Below, one piece after another: positions 39,395-48,018 of a DNA stretch of 64,000 nt. Each line of letters starts with the position of its first letter. Positions within the stretch are counted from its first letter, which is position 1. The stretch covers positions 1,488,001 through 1,552,000 of the forward strand of contig OZ245331.1 of the NCBI GenBank assembly GCA_965226155.1. The letters run 5' to 3'. The translations under genes and the position numbers were made by a program. The notes under the pieces are model-generated. The model was not told the origin of the DNA and did no database searches. It saw only the letters and a list, made by a program, of their open reading frames with translations. Source of the stretch: G965226155 sp965226155. Lineage in GTDB: Bacteria > Pseudomonadota > Gammaproteobacteria > Eutrophobiales > Eutrophobiaceae.

Positions 39395-39940
39395 ATGAAC
39401 ATGAGTAGGTTACAAGAATTTTATAATAAAACTGTTGTTTCACAGTTAACTGAGGAATTTGGTTACAAGACACCTATGCAGGTGCCGCGTATTTCCAAAA
39501 TTACGCTTAATATGGGTCTTGGTGAAGCGATAACAGATAAGAAAATTATTGAACATGCGGTTAGTGACATGACTAAAATTGCTGGTCAGAAACCGATAGT
39601 AACCAAAGCAAGCAAGTCAGTTGCAAATTTTAAAGTCAGACAAGACTACCCGATTGGATGCAAGGTTACCTTACGCAGAAAGCAGATGTATGAGTTTCTG
39701 GACAGACTAATTTCAATAGCCATTCCGCGAATTCGTGATTTCAGGGGGTTAAATCCTAAATCTTTTGACGGCCGTGGAAATTATAGCATGGGCGTGAAAG
39801 AACAGATCATTTTCCCTGAAATAGATTATGACAAAATTGACACAATCCGCGGTATGGATATTACCATCACAACGACCGCCCGAACCAACGAAGAAGCGAA
39901 AGCATTACTGGCTGCATTCAGTTTCCCGTTGAGGACATAA
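39395..39940 (+). CDS. rplE: 50S ribosomal protein L5
   Basis: A 181-residue 5S rRNA-binding protein. It shows KITLNMGLGEA, QKPIVTKASKSVANFKVR, GCKVTLRR and the end NEEAKALLAAFSFPLR. A second ATG at 39401 could also serve as start. Confidence 0.98.
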   Translation: MNMSRLQEFYNKTVVSQLTEEFGYKTPMQVPRISKITLNMGLGEAITDKKIIEHAVSDMTKIAGQKPIVTKASKSVANFKVRQDYPIGCKVTLRRKQMYEFLDRLISIAIPRIRDFRGLNPKSFDGRGNYSMGVKEQIIFPEIDYDKIDTIRGMDITITTTARTNEEAKALLAAFSFPLRT

Positions 39941-39949
39941 GGAAGAAAT

Positions 39950-40255
39950 ATGGCTAAATTATCAGCAGTAAATCGTGAGCGTAAACGGTTGCGTTTAGTC
40001 AATAAATATGCGCAGAAACGGAATGAATTAAAAGAAATTATTAAAAACATGACGCTAAGCAATGAGGAAAGGCAGCAAGCGAAAACTAAGCTTAATAAGC
40101 TGCCGCGGGACTCCAGTCCGTCAAGAATACGGAATCGTTGTGCGTTGACTGGCAGACCTCATGGATTCTACCGGAAGTTTGGGCTGGGAAGAAACAAACT
40201 GCGCGAAGCCGCAATGAGGGGTGACATTCCGGGGTTAGTGAAAGCGAGCTGGTAA
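39950..40255 (+). CDS. rpsN: 30S ribosomal protein S14 (zinc-independent type)
   Basis: A 101-residue head protein of the long form. It has RNRCALTGRPHGFYRKFGLGRNKLREAAMRGDIPGLVKASW in consecutive conserved parts, but not the CxxC pairs of the zinc-binding short form, so it needs no zinc. Confidence 0.98.
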   Translation: MAKLSAVNRERKRLRLVNKYAQKRNELKEIIKNMTLSNEERQQAKTKLNKLPRDSSPSRIRNRCALTGRPHGFYRKFGLGRNKLREAAMRGDIPGLVKASW

Positions 40256-40320
40256 AAAAACACTCGCTGAAAAAAATATATGAATATAAGAATAATCGCA
40301 AATTACAAACAGAGAATTAT

Positions 40321-40716
40321 ATGAGTTTACAGGATCCGATTGCAGATATGTTGACATGTATACGTAACGCTCAGGCACGTTCTAAGCGTGAAGTGAGTAT
40401 GCCATCGTCAAAACTAAAAGTTGCTATCGCTGAAATACTTAAAAACGAAGGCTATATAAATGGGTTTAATACAACCATGTCGGGACCCAAGACAACCTTG
40501 ACCATTGAGCTGAAATATTTCGAAGGTAAGCCAGTTATTGAGTTGCTGCAACGTGTGAGCCGACCAAGCTTACGTAAATATCGCGGAACAAACGATATCG
40601 ACAAAGTGATGGATGGATTGGGTGTAGTCATAATTTCAACATCAAAGGGTTTGATGACAGATAAAAATGCGCATGAGCAGGGTATAGGCGGCGAAATCAT
40701 GTGTATTGTTGCTTAG
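40321..40716 (+). CDS. rpsH: 30S ribosomal protein S8
   Basis: A 131-residue central-domain protein starting MSLQDPIADMLTCIRNAQ and ending GIGGEIMCIVA. In E. coli S8 represses the spc operon by binding the rplE region. The 65-bp gap before it is AT-rich and has no other clear element. Confidence 0.98.
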   Translation: MSLQDPIADMLTCIRNAQARSKREVSMPSSKLKVAIAEILKNEGYINGFNTTMSGPKTTLTIELKYFEGKPVIELLQRVSRPSLRKYRGTNDIDKVMDGLGVVIISTSKGLMTDKNAHEQGIGGEIMCIVA

Positions 40717-40728
40717 TGAGAATTTAAT

Positions 40729-41262
40729 ATGTCACGAATATCTAAATATCCGGTACCTATTCCTAAAGGTGTGGAAGTTAACATCGAGGGGAAATTGATT
40801 CGCATTAAAGGCAGTAAGGGTGAAATGACTCATAATGCCCATACACATGTTGATGTTGTTGTTGAGGATAATGCAGTTAAGGTTAAGGCAAACAGTAATT
40901 CTAAATTTGCAAAAGCGCTGTCAGGCACTACCTGTGCATTATTGAAGAATAATATTGTTGGTGTTTCTGAAGGTTATCAAAAAAAGCTCGACATAATTGG
41001 TGTCGGTTACCGCGCGCAGTTACAAGGAAAAAATCTTAATCTGACGCTGGGTTATTCGCATCCGATTGGTTTCACTATTCCAGAAGGGATAACGATTGAA
41101 ACCCCAAGTCAGACTGAAGTTATTGTTAAAGGTATTGACAAGTGTAAGGTTGGCCAGGTTGCAGCAAATATACGAGCATGGAGATTACCTGAACCCTATA
41201 AAGGTAAAGGTGTGCGTTATGCAGATGAACAAATTATTCGAAAAGAAGCTAAGAAAGCCTAA
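40729..41262 (+). CDS. rplF: 50S ribosomal protein L6
   Basis: A 177-residue protein with two related domains. The C-terminal signature is VGQVAANIRAWRLPEPYKGKGVRYADE. Starts MSRISKYPVPIPKGVEV. Confidence 0.98.
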   Translation: MSRISKYPVPIPKGVEVNIEGKLIRIKGSKGEMTHNAHTHVDVVVEDNAVKVKANSNSKFAKALSGTTCALLKNNIVGVSEGYQKKLDIIGVGYRAQLQGKNLNLTLGYSHPIGFTIPEGITIETPSQTEVIVKGIDKCKVGQVAANIRAWRLPEPYKGKGVRYADEQIIRKEAKKA

Positions 41263-41274
41263 CTAGGCAGATAA

Positions 41275-41628
41275 ATGAACAAGAAAGAATCCAGATTGCG
41301 ACGTGCAAGAAAGACAAGGGCGAAGATAAAACAGCTCAGAGTTAATCGTTTGTGTGTATGCAAATCACCGCGACATATCTATGCTCAAATTATTGCACCG
41401 AATGGAAGTCAAGTGCTTGCAAGTGCATCTACTTTGGGAAAGGACGTAAAAAAGAGTATTAAATATGGCGGAAATTCTGATGCAGCTACCGTTGTAGGTA
41501 AATTTATCGCGAAACGTGCAAAAAAGGCTGGTATCACCCGGGTCGCATTTGATCGCTCTGGTTTTAAATATCACGGTCGAGTTAAGGCGCTTGCTGAAGC
41601 TGCCCGTGAAAATGGTATGGAGTTTTAG
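41275..41628 (+). CDS. rplR: 50S ribosomal protein L18
   Basis: A 117-residue 5S rRNA-binding protein. It has RLRRARKTRAKIKQL, RLCVCKSPRHIYAQII and the end FDRSGFKYHGRVKALAEAARENGMEF as consecutive blocks. Confidence 0.98.
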   Translation: MNKKESRLRRARKTRAKIKQLRVNRLCVCKSPRHIYAQIIAPNGSQVLASASTLGKDVKKSIKYGGNSDAATVVGKFIAKRAKKAGITRVAFDRSGFKYHGRVKALAEAARENGMEF

Positions 41629-41637
41629 GAACGATAT

Positions 41638-42144
41638 ATGAAGATGACAGAATCAATAACCGGTAACGAAGAACTATTGGAAAAACTGGTTTCGGTAAAC
41701 CGTGTAGCCAAAGTTGTTAAAGGCGGAAGAATTTTTGGATTTACAGCGCTGACTGTAGTAGGTGATGGTAAAGGCCGTGTTGGGTTTGGTCGAGGTAAGG
41801 CAAGAGAAGTGCCAATCGCAATCCAAAAGGCGATGGAAAAGGCTCGAAGGGATATGATTTCTATCACGCTGAATAACGAGACACTGCATCATCCGATCAA
41901 TGCGCGCCATGGTGCTGCCAGGGTCTATATGCAGCCGGCATCGGAAGGAACAGGAATAATTGCCGGTGGCCCTATGAGAGCAGTTTTTGAATGCGTTGGC
42001 ATACATAACGTATTGGCCAAGTCGAATGGTTCGACTAATCCAGTGAATGTAGTGCATGCAACAATCAAAGGATTAAATTCAATGAATTTGCCGGAGCGGG
42101 TTGCAGCAAAGCGTGGCAAGCCAATTGAAGATATAAAAGTCTAG
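41638..42144 (+). CDS. rpsE: 30S ribosomal protein S5
   Basis: A 168-residue fidelity and helicase protein. It has RVAKVVKGGRIFGFTALTVVGDGKGRVGFGRGKA as a series of conserved blocks, and the C-terminal fold with AGGPMRAVFE. It ends in TAG, one of several intact genes here using amber as a normal stop. Confidence 0.98.
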   Translation: MKMTESITGNEELLEKLVSVNRVAKVVKGGRIFGFTALTVVGDGKGRVGFGRGKAREVPIAIQKAMEKARRDMISITLNNETLHHPINARHGAARVYMQPASEGTGIIAGGPMRAVFECVGIHNVLAKSNGSTNPVNVVHATIKGLNSMNLPERVAAKRGKPIEDIKV

Positions 42145-42146
42145 TT

Positions 42147-42341
42147 ATGGCGAAGAAAAAACCAAAGCAGATTAAGGTCACGCTGACCAAAAGCACCATC
42201 AGTAAGCTTGCTGCACATAAGGCATGTGTTGCTGGTTTGGGCTTGCGGCGTATTGGTCACACTGTATCTGTAGATGATACCCCTGAAAACAGAGGTATGG
42301 CTAATAAGGTCTCGTACATGGTTTCTATATTGGAAGAGTAA
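42147..42341 (+). CDS. rpmD: 50S ribosomal protein L30
   Basis: A 64-residue protein (59 in E. coli) with KQIKVTLTKSTISKLAAHKA and LGLRRIGHTVSVDDTPENRGM as successive blocks. It starts 2 bp after rpsE. Confidence 0.97.
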   Translation: MAKKKPKQIKVTLTKSTISKLAAHKACVAGLGLRRIGHTVSVDDTPENRGMANKVSYMVSILEE

Positions 42342-42342
42342 A

Positions 42343-42774
42343 ATGCACTTGAATACACTTAAACCCGCTGCCGGTTCCGTAATGAAACACAAACGTGTTG
42401 GTCGCGGTATCGGATCTACCCTAGGCAAAACAGCAGGACGTGGTCATAAGGGTCAAAAATCCCGTTCTGGTGGGTTTCACAAGGTCGGATTTGAGGGTGG
42501 CCAGATGCCGCTTCAGAGAAGACTGCCAAAGATTGGCTTTCGATCATACTTATCTCGTGTGACTCAGGAAATTCGGCTGAGTGAACTGGAGAGTGTTGTA
42601 GAGGAAGTGATTGATATCCATGCCCTCAAAAAAGCGAACCTTATAAATAAAAACTGTAAGATTGTGAAAGTATTCTGTTCGGGACAAGTCAATAAAGCAT
42701 TAACACTCAAGGGATTACGGGTGAGCAAGGGTGCACGCAGTGCAATTGAAGCTGCTGGTGGGAAAGTAGAGTAG
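42343..42774 (+). CDS. rplO: 50S ribosomal protein L15
   Basis: A 143-residue protein starting MHLNTLKPAAGSVM at ATG 42343, 1 bp after rpmD. The Gly-rich arm GRGIGSTLGKTAGRGHKGQKSR is typical. The open frame extends upstream to 42274 inside rpmD, but the internal ATG matches the family N-terminus and length (144). Stop is TAG. Confidence 0.98.
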   Translation: MHLNTLKPAAGSVMKHKRVGRGIGSTLGKTAGRGHKGQKSRSGGFHKVGFEGGQMPLQRRLPKIGFRSYLSRVTQEIRLSELESVVEEVIDIHALKKANLINKNCKIVKVFCSGQVNKALTLKGLRVSKGARSAIEAAGGKVE

Positions 42775-42779
42775 CTGAT

Positions 42780-44126
42780 ATGGCAACTATGAACCAAGCA
42801 TTACCGGGCGGTATCGGTGGATTGGCACAGTTGAAAGAACTGCGACAGCGTTTATTGTTCTTGCTGTTCGCATTATTTGTATTCCGGGTATGCTCATTCA
42901 TTCCCGTTCCTGGAATTAATCCGGTTGCATTTCAACAATTATTTAATCAACAGAGCGGGACCATCCTGGATATGTTTAATATGTTTTCTGGGGGAGCATT
43001 GGAGCGCTTGTCGGTTATTGCACTTGGAATTATGCCATACATATCTGCTTCGATTATTATGCAATTGCTAAGTTTTATCGATCCAAAACTGAAGCAACTG
43101 CGCAAGGAGGGTGAATCCGGGCGTCGCAAAATCACCCAATATACTCGCTACGGTACAGTTGCACTGGCAATGTTCCAGGCATTTGGTGTATCGATTGCCT
43201 TGGAGGGCCAACAGACTGGTGGTATGTCGGTGGTTATGGATCCCGGTTTTGGATTCCGGTTAACAACGGTTACATCTCTGGTAACGGGAACCATGTTTTT
43301 AATGTGGTTGGGTGAGCAGATTACTGAACGCGGTGTAGGCAACGGTATATCCATGATTATTTTCGCTGGGATAGTTGCTGGCTTACCAGCTGCCGTTGCT
43401 GGGACCATCGAGCTTGCACGTACCGGAGAAATTAACATACTGATGCTGTTGGCACTGTTTGTGTTGGCCATTGCGGTTACCGGATTTGTAATATTTGTGG
43501 AGCGGGGTCAGCGAAGAATCACAGTGAATTATGCTAAACGGCAAGTCGGTCGGAAAATGTATGCAGGTCAGTCTAGTCATCTGCCGTTGAAATTAAATAT
43601 GTCTGGCGTGATTCCACCGATTTTTGCTTCTAGTATCATTCTATTCCCGGCGACATTGGCCGGATGGTTTGGACAGGGAGATGGAATGCCTTTTTTACAG
43701 GATTTTGCAGCGGTTATGCAGCCAGGACAGCTAATCTATACATTAAGTTATGCAGCTGGTATTGTCTTTTTCTGCTTTTTTTATACAGCCATCGTTTTTG
43801 ACCCGAGAGAAACGGCAGAAAATCTTAAAAAATCCGGTGCATTTGTCCCGGGTATGCGTCCAGGTGAGCAGACTGCACAGTATCTAGATGGAGTACTAAC
43901 CAGATTGACACTGGCCGGGGCAACATATATTACTCTTGTGTGTTTATTGCCGGAATTCTTGATCCTAAGGTTCAATGTCCCGTTCTATTTCGGCGGAACC
44001 TCATTGTTGATTATAGTCGTGGTCGTCATGGATTTCATGGCACAGGTACAGGCGCATCTGATGTCACATCAGTATGAAGGCCTTTTGAAAAAGGCTAATT
44101 TGAAAAGCCATGGTCGACGTAGATAG
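42780..44126 (+). CDS. secY: Preprotein translocase subunit SecY
   Basis: A 448-residue, ten-helix channel subunit of SecYEG. It shows the plug/TM2 region VIALGIMPYISASIIMQLL, GISMIIFAGIVAGLP, and the cytoplasmic loops with VEGRRQRRI-like VERGQRRITVNYAKRQ. Its place between rplO and rpmJ is the standard spc order. Together with secE at 17.3 kb this window encodes two of the three SecYEG subunits. Confidence 0.98.
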   Translation: MATMNQALPGGIGGLAQLKELRQRLLFLLFALFVFRVCSFIPVPGINPVAFQQLFNQQSGTILDMFNMFSGGALERLSVIALGIMPYISASIIMQLLSFIDPKLKQLRKEGESGRRKITQYTRYGTVALAMFQAFGVSIALEGQQTGGMSVVMDPGFGFRLTTVTSLVTGTMFLMWLGEQITERGVGNGISMIIFAGIVAGLPAAVAGTIELARTGEINILMLLALFVLAIAVTGFVIFVERGQRRITVNYAKRQVGRKMYAGQSSHLPLKLNMSGVIPPIFASSIILFPATLAGWFGQGDGMPFLQDFAAVMQPGQLIYTLSYAAGIVFFCFFYTAIVFDPRETAENLKKSGAFVPGMRPGEQTAQYLDGVLTRLTLAGATYITLVCLLPEFLILRFNVPFYFGGTSLLIIVVVVMDFMAQVQAHLMSHQYEGLLKKANLKSHGRRR

Positions 44127-44146
44127 AGCTGTGGTGGGAGAATAAA

Positions 44147-44260
44147 ATGAAAGTCAGGGCATCGGTAAAAAAAATGTGTCGAAATTGTCGAATAATCCGG
44201 CGTAAAAGGGTAGTCCGTGTGATATGTTCTGACCCGCGTCACAAGCAGCGTCAAGGATAA
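44147..44260 (+). CDS. rpmJ: 50S ribosomal protein L36
   Basis: A 37-residue protein starting MKVRASVKKMC at ATG 44147, preceded by GGGAGAAT, and ending at TAA 44258-44260. The zinc ligands form the Cys-x2-Cys-x12-Cys-x4-His pattern (C11, C14, C27, H32), so this is the zinc-binding C+ form. It lies 20 bp after secY and 14 bp before rpsM. Short, but sequence and position are decisive. Confidence 0.96.
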   Translation: MKVRASVKKMCRNCRIIRRKRVVRVICSDPRHKQRQG

Positions 44261-44274
44261 TTGAGAGATAGCAT

Positions 44275-44631
44275 ATGGCTCGTATAGTTGGTGTAAACAT
44301 TCCGGACAATAAGCATTTAAACATTGCCCTTACTTATATATATGGTATTGGTTTGACGCGTTCAAAAAAAATCTGTGAAGCTGTTGGTCTTGACCCGAAG
44401 ATAAAAGTAAGAGACCTGGACGATAGTGCATTAGACAAGATACGCCATGAAATTACTGCTTACGAGCACGAAGGTGATCTCAGGCGTAATATCTCCATGA
44501 ATATAAAACGTTTGATGGATCTAGGCTGTTATCGTGGCATACGCCATCGTAAAGGGTTACCCGTCAGGGGCCAACAAACCCAGACCAATGCCCGTACACG
44601 CAAGGGTCCACGTCGGGCTATAAAAAGATAA
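44275..44631 (+). CDS. rpsM: 30S ribosomal protein S13
   Basis: A 118-residue head protein that contacts tRNA and the 50S subunit. It starts MARIVGVNIPDNKH, with YGIGLTRSKKIC (helix-hairpin-helix), RHRKGLPVRGQQTQTNARTRKG (read in two parts) and a basic tail. Confidence 0.98.
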   Translation: MARIVGVNIPDNKHLNIALTYIYGIGLTRSKKICEAVGLDPKIKVRDLDDSALDKIRHEITAYEHEGDLRRNISMNIKRLMDLGCYRGIRHRKGLPVRGQQTQTNARTRKGPRRAIKR

Positions 44632-44646
44632 GACTGGATAATAAAT

Positions 44647-45033
44647 ATGGTAAAAGTACGCGCTAGCCAAAAGAAGGTGAAAAAGACGGTCCTTGACGGG
44701 ATAGTCCATATACACGCTTCATTTAATAACACGATTATTACGATATCGGACCGGCAGGGTAATACGCTATGCTGGGCAACTTCTGGTGGTAGCGGATTCC
44801 GTGGTTCTCGCAAGAGTACACCGTTTGCTGCCCAGATTGCAGCCACTTCCGCAGGGGAAAAGGCTAGGGAATATGGTGTTCAAAATCTAGACGTCAACAT
44901 CAAGGGTCCGGGCCCAGGGCGTGAATCAGCTGTCCGCGCACTAAACGCATTGGGATTTAAAATTACCAATATTACCGATGTTACACCTATCCCACACAAC
45001 GGCTGTAGACCGCCAAAACGGCGTCGTGTCTAA
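44647..45033 (+). CDS. rpsK: 30S ribosomal protein S11
   Basis: A 128-residue platform protein. It shows GIVHIHASFNNTIITISD, GGSGFRGSRKSTPFAAQ and the end DVTPIPHNGCRPPKRRRV. Confidence 0.99.
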   Translation: MVKVRASQKKVKKTVLDGIVHIHASFNNTIITISDRQGNTLCWATSGGSGFRGSRKSTPFAAQIAATSAGEKAREYGVQNLDVNIKGPGPGRESAVRALNALGFKITNITDVTPIPHNGCRPPKRRRV

Positions 45034-45045
45034 CGGAGAATAATT

Positions 45046-45666
45046 ATGGCACGATACCTAGGACCAAAATGTAAACTAAGCAGACGTGAGGGAACAGACC
45101 TATTTCTAAAAAGTCGTGCGAGACAGATAGAATCGAAGTGCCAGATCGATAAGACCCCTGGCCAGCATGGTGGGAAGGCAAAACGTCTGTCTGATTATGC
45201 GGTGCAGTTACGCGAGAAGCAAAAACTGAGAAGAATATACGGTATCCTAGAAAAGCAGTTTCGTCGGTATTATAAGGAAGCCGCCCGCAGACAAGGCTCC
45301 ACTGGTGAAATCCTGTTGAAATTGTTGGAATCAAGACTTGATAACGTTGTATATCGGATGGGCTTCGGTAGTACACGGAATGAAGCACGCCAATTGGTTA
45401 GTCACAGAGCTGTTTTGGTAAATGGTTCCAGCGTGAATATTCCATCATTTCAGGTAAAGCCAGAAGACAAGATTGAAATACGTGAAAAAAGCAAAAGCCA
45501 GTTACGAATACAAGATGCGTTGAATGTAGCAGAACAGTATGGACTTCCGGAGTGGGTTGAAGTCGATATTAAGAAGATGGTAGGTGCTTTTAAAGCAGTA
45601 CCTGATCGAAGTGAATTACCATCTGAAATAAACGAACAGCTTGTTGTTGAGCTCTATTCTAAATAA
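45046..45666 (+). CDS. rpsD: 30S ribosomal protein S4
   Basis: A 206-residue assembly initiator, and in E. coli the repressor of the alpha operon. It starts MARYLGPKCKLSRREGTDLF, has the S4 RNA-binding domain (LESRLDNVVYRMGF ... ARQLVSHRAVLVNG), and lacks the zinc cysteines of the C+ type. Confidence 0.98.
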   Translation: MARYLGPKCKLSRREGTDLFLKSRARQIESKCQIDKTPGQHGGKAKRLSDYAVQLREKQKLRRIYGILEKQFRRYYKEAARRQGSTGEILLKLLESRLDNVVYRMGFGSTRNEARQLVSHRAVLVNGSSVNIPSFQVKPEDKIEIREKSKSQLRIQDALNVAEQYGLPEWVEVDIKKMVGAFKAVPDRSELPSEINEQLVVELYSK

Positions 45667-45686
45667 GCAGATATAGGACTAGTATT

Positions 45687-46697
45687 ATGCCGTCAACTTT
45701 TAGTGAATTATTAAAACCTCGTCGTGTCGATGTTGAAACAATTAGTGATACATTGGCTAAAATTACAATCGAACCTTTAAACAGAGGGTTCGGACACACT
45801 CTTGGTAATGTATTGCGCCGTGTCTTACTGTCATCCATGGCAGGATGTGCGGTGACAGAAGTAGAAATAGAAGGTGTTTTGCATGATTACACCACAATAG
45901 AAGGTGTGCAGGAAGATGTGACCGAAATCCTGTTGAACCTTAAAGGGTTGGCAATAAAGATGAATGCTAAAGACGAAGCAATTCTCACCTTGAAGAAAAC
46001 TGGTCCTGGGGAGGTGCGTGCAAGTGATATTACCTTGGATCATGATGTCGAGATCGCACAGCCGGATTATTTGATTGCCAATCTGACTAAGGCTGGTGAA
46101 TTAAATATGATTATAAAAGTTGAGCGTGGTCGTGGTTATCGTCCGGTAGTGATAGTCGGTACGGAAGAGAGCGAACAATCGATCGGGAAATTGAAGTTAG
46201 ATGCATCGTTCAGTCCGGTAAAGAGGATTTCCTATGATGTTCAGAGTGCCCGTGTAGAACAGCAGACTGACCTGGACAAGCTGATCATTGAAATCGAGAC
46301 TAACGGCACAGTTGACCCAGAAGAAGCGATTCGTGAATCTGCAAGAATTATGCGTAATCAGTTATCTGTTTTCGTAGATCTAGAAGCGGAGGAAGCTGAA
46401 ATTGCGGCAGCCAAAAATGAACCGGAGATTGATCCTATTTTAATAAGACCAGTTGACGATCTTGAATTGACAGTAAGATCAGCAAACTGTCTGAAAGCAG
46501 AGAGTATTTACTATATCAGTGATTTGATACAAAGGACTGAGGTCGATTTACTGAAGACACCAAATCTGGGTAAAAAATCTCTAACAGAAATAAAGGACGT
46601 ACTGGCTTCCCGCGGACTGTCCCTGGGCATGAGACTAGAAAACTGGCCACCACCTGGATTAGGTAAAGATAGCAGGGAAAGAGTACTGGTCAGATAA
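45687..46697 (+). CDS. rpoA: DNA-directed RNA polymerase subunit alpha
   Basis: A 336-residue subunit. The N-terminal assembly domain has EPLNRGFGHTLGNVLRRVLLSSM. The C-terminal DNA-binding domain (about 245-336) has LELTVRSANCLKAESIYYISDL and LGKKSLTEIKDVLASRGLSLGM. It lies between rpsD and rplQ as in all alpha operons. Confidence 0.99.
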   Translation: MPSTFSELLKPRRVDVETISDTLAKITIEPLNRGFGHTLGNVLRRVLLSSMAGCAVTEVEIEGVLHDYTTIEGVQEDVTEILLNLKGLAIKMNAKDEAILTLKKTGPGEVRASDITLDHDVEIAQPDYLIANLTKAGELNMIIKVERGRGYRPVVIVGTEESEQSIGKLKLDASFSPVKRISYDVQSARVEQQTDLDKLIIEIETNGTVDPEEAIRESARIMRNQLSVFVDLEAEEAEIAAAKNEPEIDPILIRPVDDLELTVRSANCLKAESIYYISDLIQRTEVDLLKTPNLGKKSLTEIKDVLASRGLSLGMRLENWPPPGLGKDSRERVLVR

Positions 46698-46722
46698 TCG
46701 ACAATGATAAGTAGAAAACAAG

Positions 46723-47121
46723 ATGCGACATAAACAGTCAGGACGGAAATTAAACCGTAATAGTTCTCACCGGAAGGCGATGTTCCGCAATATGGCGGTA
46801 TCGTTAATGCAGCATGAGGTGATAACGACTACAGTGCCAAAAGCAAAGGAATTGCGTCGGGTCGCCGAGCCTTTAATTACGTTGGCAAAAAATGACTCTG
46901 CCTCAAAGAGACAGCTTGCATTTTCACGTTTGCGTGATCGTAGTACAGTCACAAAATTATTTAATGAACTCGGTCCTAGGTATAAAGATCGCCCGGGAGG
47001 ATATACACGTATCCTTAAATGTGGATACCGTACGGGTGACAAGGCACCTATGGCTATGGTCGAACTCGTTGATCGGCCAGAAACAGAAATGGAAGAAGAT
47101 AATAAGAGCAAGGAAGATTAA
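46723..47121 (+). CDS. rplQ: 50S ribosomal protein L17
   Basis: A 132-residue protein starting MRHKQSGRKLNRNSSHRKAM, followed by FRNMAVSLMQHEVITTTVPKAKELR and GGYTRILKCGYRTGDKAPMA as conserved blocks. Last gene of the alpha operon; a terminator follows within 30 bp. Confidence 0.98.
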   Translation: MRHKQSGRKLNRNSSHRKAMFRNMAVSLMQHEVITTTVPKAKELRRVAEPLITLAKNDSASKRQLAFSRLRDRSTVTKLFNELGPRYKDRPGGYTRILKCGYRTGDKAPMAMVELVDRPETEMEEDNKSKED

Positions 47122-47150
47122 TAACTAGAATAATAAAGCGGTAATGAATC

Positions 47151-47180
47151 AAAGGTCAGTTAATCTGGCCTTTTTATTTT
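47151..47180 (+). terminator. Rho-independent terminator after rplQ
   Basis: AAAGGTCAG (47151-47159) pairs with CTGGCCTTT (47165-47173) around a TTAAT loop, and the stem runs into TTTTTATTTT. It closes the long str-S10-spc-alpha transcript. Confidence 0.9.
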
Positions 47181-47278
47181 CTGAAACATACTTATTATCT
47201 CAAGTCTTCGTTGAAATAAATTCTCTTCTACTTCGAACAGTAATCGACTCTTTCCACTTTCCGTTTTAAACTTACTGC

Positions 47279-47992
47279 ATGATTGTCTTGTTTACCGACT
47301 TTGGTGTTGCGGGGCCGTATATCGGGCAGATTGAAACGGCGTTATACCAAAATGCGCCTGAAGCGAAGGTAATCAATCTGATTACTGATGCTCCGAGAAA
47401 TAACCCGAAGTACGCTTCCTACCTATTGGCAGCCTTGTCAGGAAATTTCCCCGAGGGGACGATTTTTTTCTGTGTAGTGGACCCTGGAGTTGGTGATAAT
47501 GTTAGTGCGCCAGTGGTATTGTCGGTTGATGGCAAGTGGTTTGTGGGCCCGGATAACGGTCTGTTCGACAAGGTTGCGTTGCAAGGTGAGGACGTGAGCT
47601 ACTGGGCAATTAATTGGAGGCCTGAACAACTGTCGGACAGTTTCCATGGCCGAGATTTGTATGCGCCAGTTTGCGCCATGCTATTCAGGCAAGAATCACC
47701 TCCTGGTGACAATATAAGCTGGCAGGACAAACATGGCTGGCCAGCAGACCTGTCAGAAGTGATCTATCTAGATCATTTCGGTAATGTCATGACAGGAATT
47801 CGTTACAGCAGCATTAAAAAATCGAAGGTTTTCATTGTTGATGGGACAGAAATTCACTACGCAAAGACTTTTTCTAGTGTGAATATCGGAGCACCGTTCT
47901 GGTATGGAAACTCGATAGGACTAGTGGAAATAGCCGTCAACCAGGGTAGTGCTGCAAGTCAACTCGGTCTGAATATCGGTGATTCAGTCTAA
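47279..47992 (+). CDS. SAM hydrolase / DUF62 family (SAM hydroxide adenosyltransferase)
   Basis: A 237-residue protein of the family that includes SAM-dependent chlorinase/fluorinase and the far commoner SAM hydroxide adenosyltransferases, which split S-adenosylmethionine to adenosine and methionine. Family features are IVLFTDFG at the N-terminus with the catalytic-site Asp, CVVDPGVGD at about 63-71, VGPDNGLF, SFHGRDLYAP and YLDHFGNVMTGI. The halogenase-specific 23-residue insertion is not evident, so hydrolase is the better call. It stands alone after the alpha-operon terminator and converges on gatB. Confidence 0.88.
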   Translation: MIVLFTDFGVAGPYIGQIETALYQNAPEAKVINLITDAPRNNPKYASYLLAALSGNFPEGTIFFCVVDPGVGDNVSAPVVLSVDGKWFVGPDNGLFDKVALQGEDVSYWAINWRPEQLSDSFHGRDLYAPVCAMLFRQESPPGDNISWQDKHGWPADLSEVIYLDHFGNVMTGIRYSSIKKSKVFIVDGTEIHYAKTFSSVNIGAPFWYGNSIGLVEIAVNQGSAASQLGLNIGDSV

Positions 47993-48018
47993 ACGCAAAC
48001 GGTACACCTCAAACTTTT

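Noticed and set aside
42274..42342. Longer rplO starting inside rpmD
   Set aside because: ATG 42343 gives the standard L15 N-terminus and length; the extension is unlike L15.
47121..47278. Promoter of the SAM hydrolase gene
   Set aside because: TTGAAA near 47211 has no acceptable -10 at proper spacing, so I did not annotate it.
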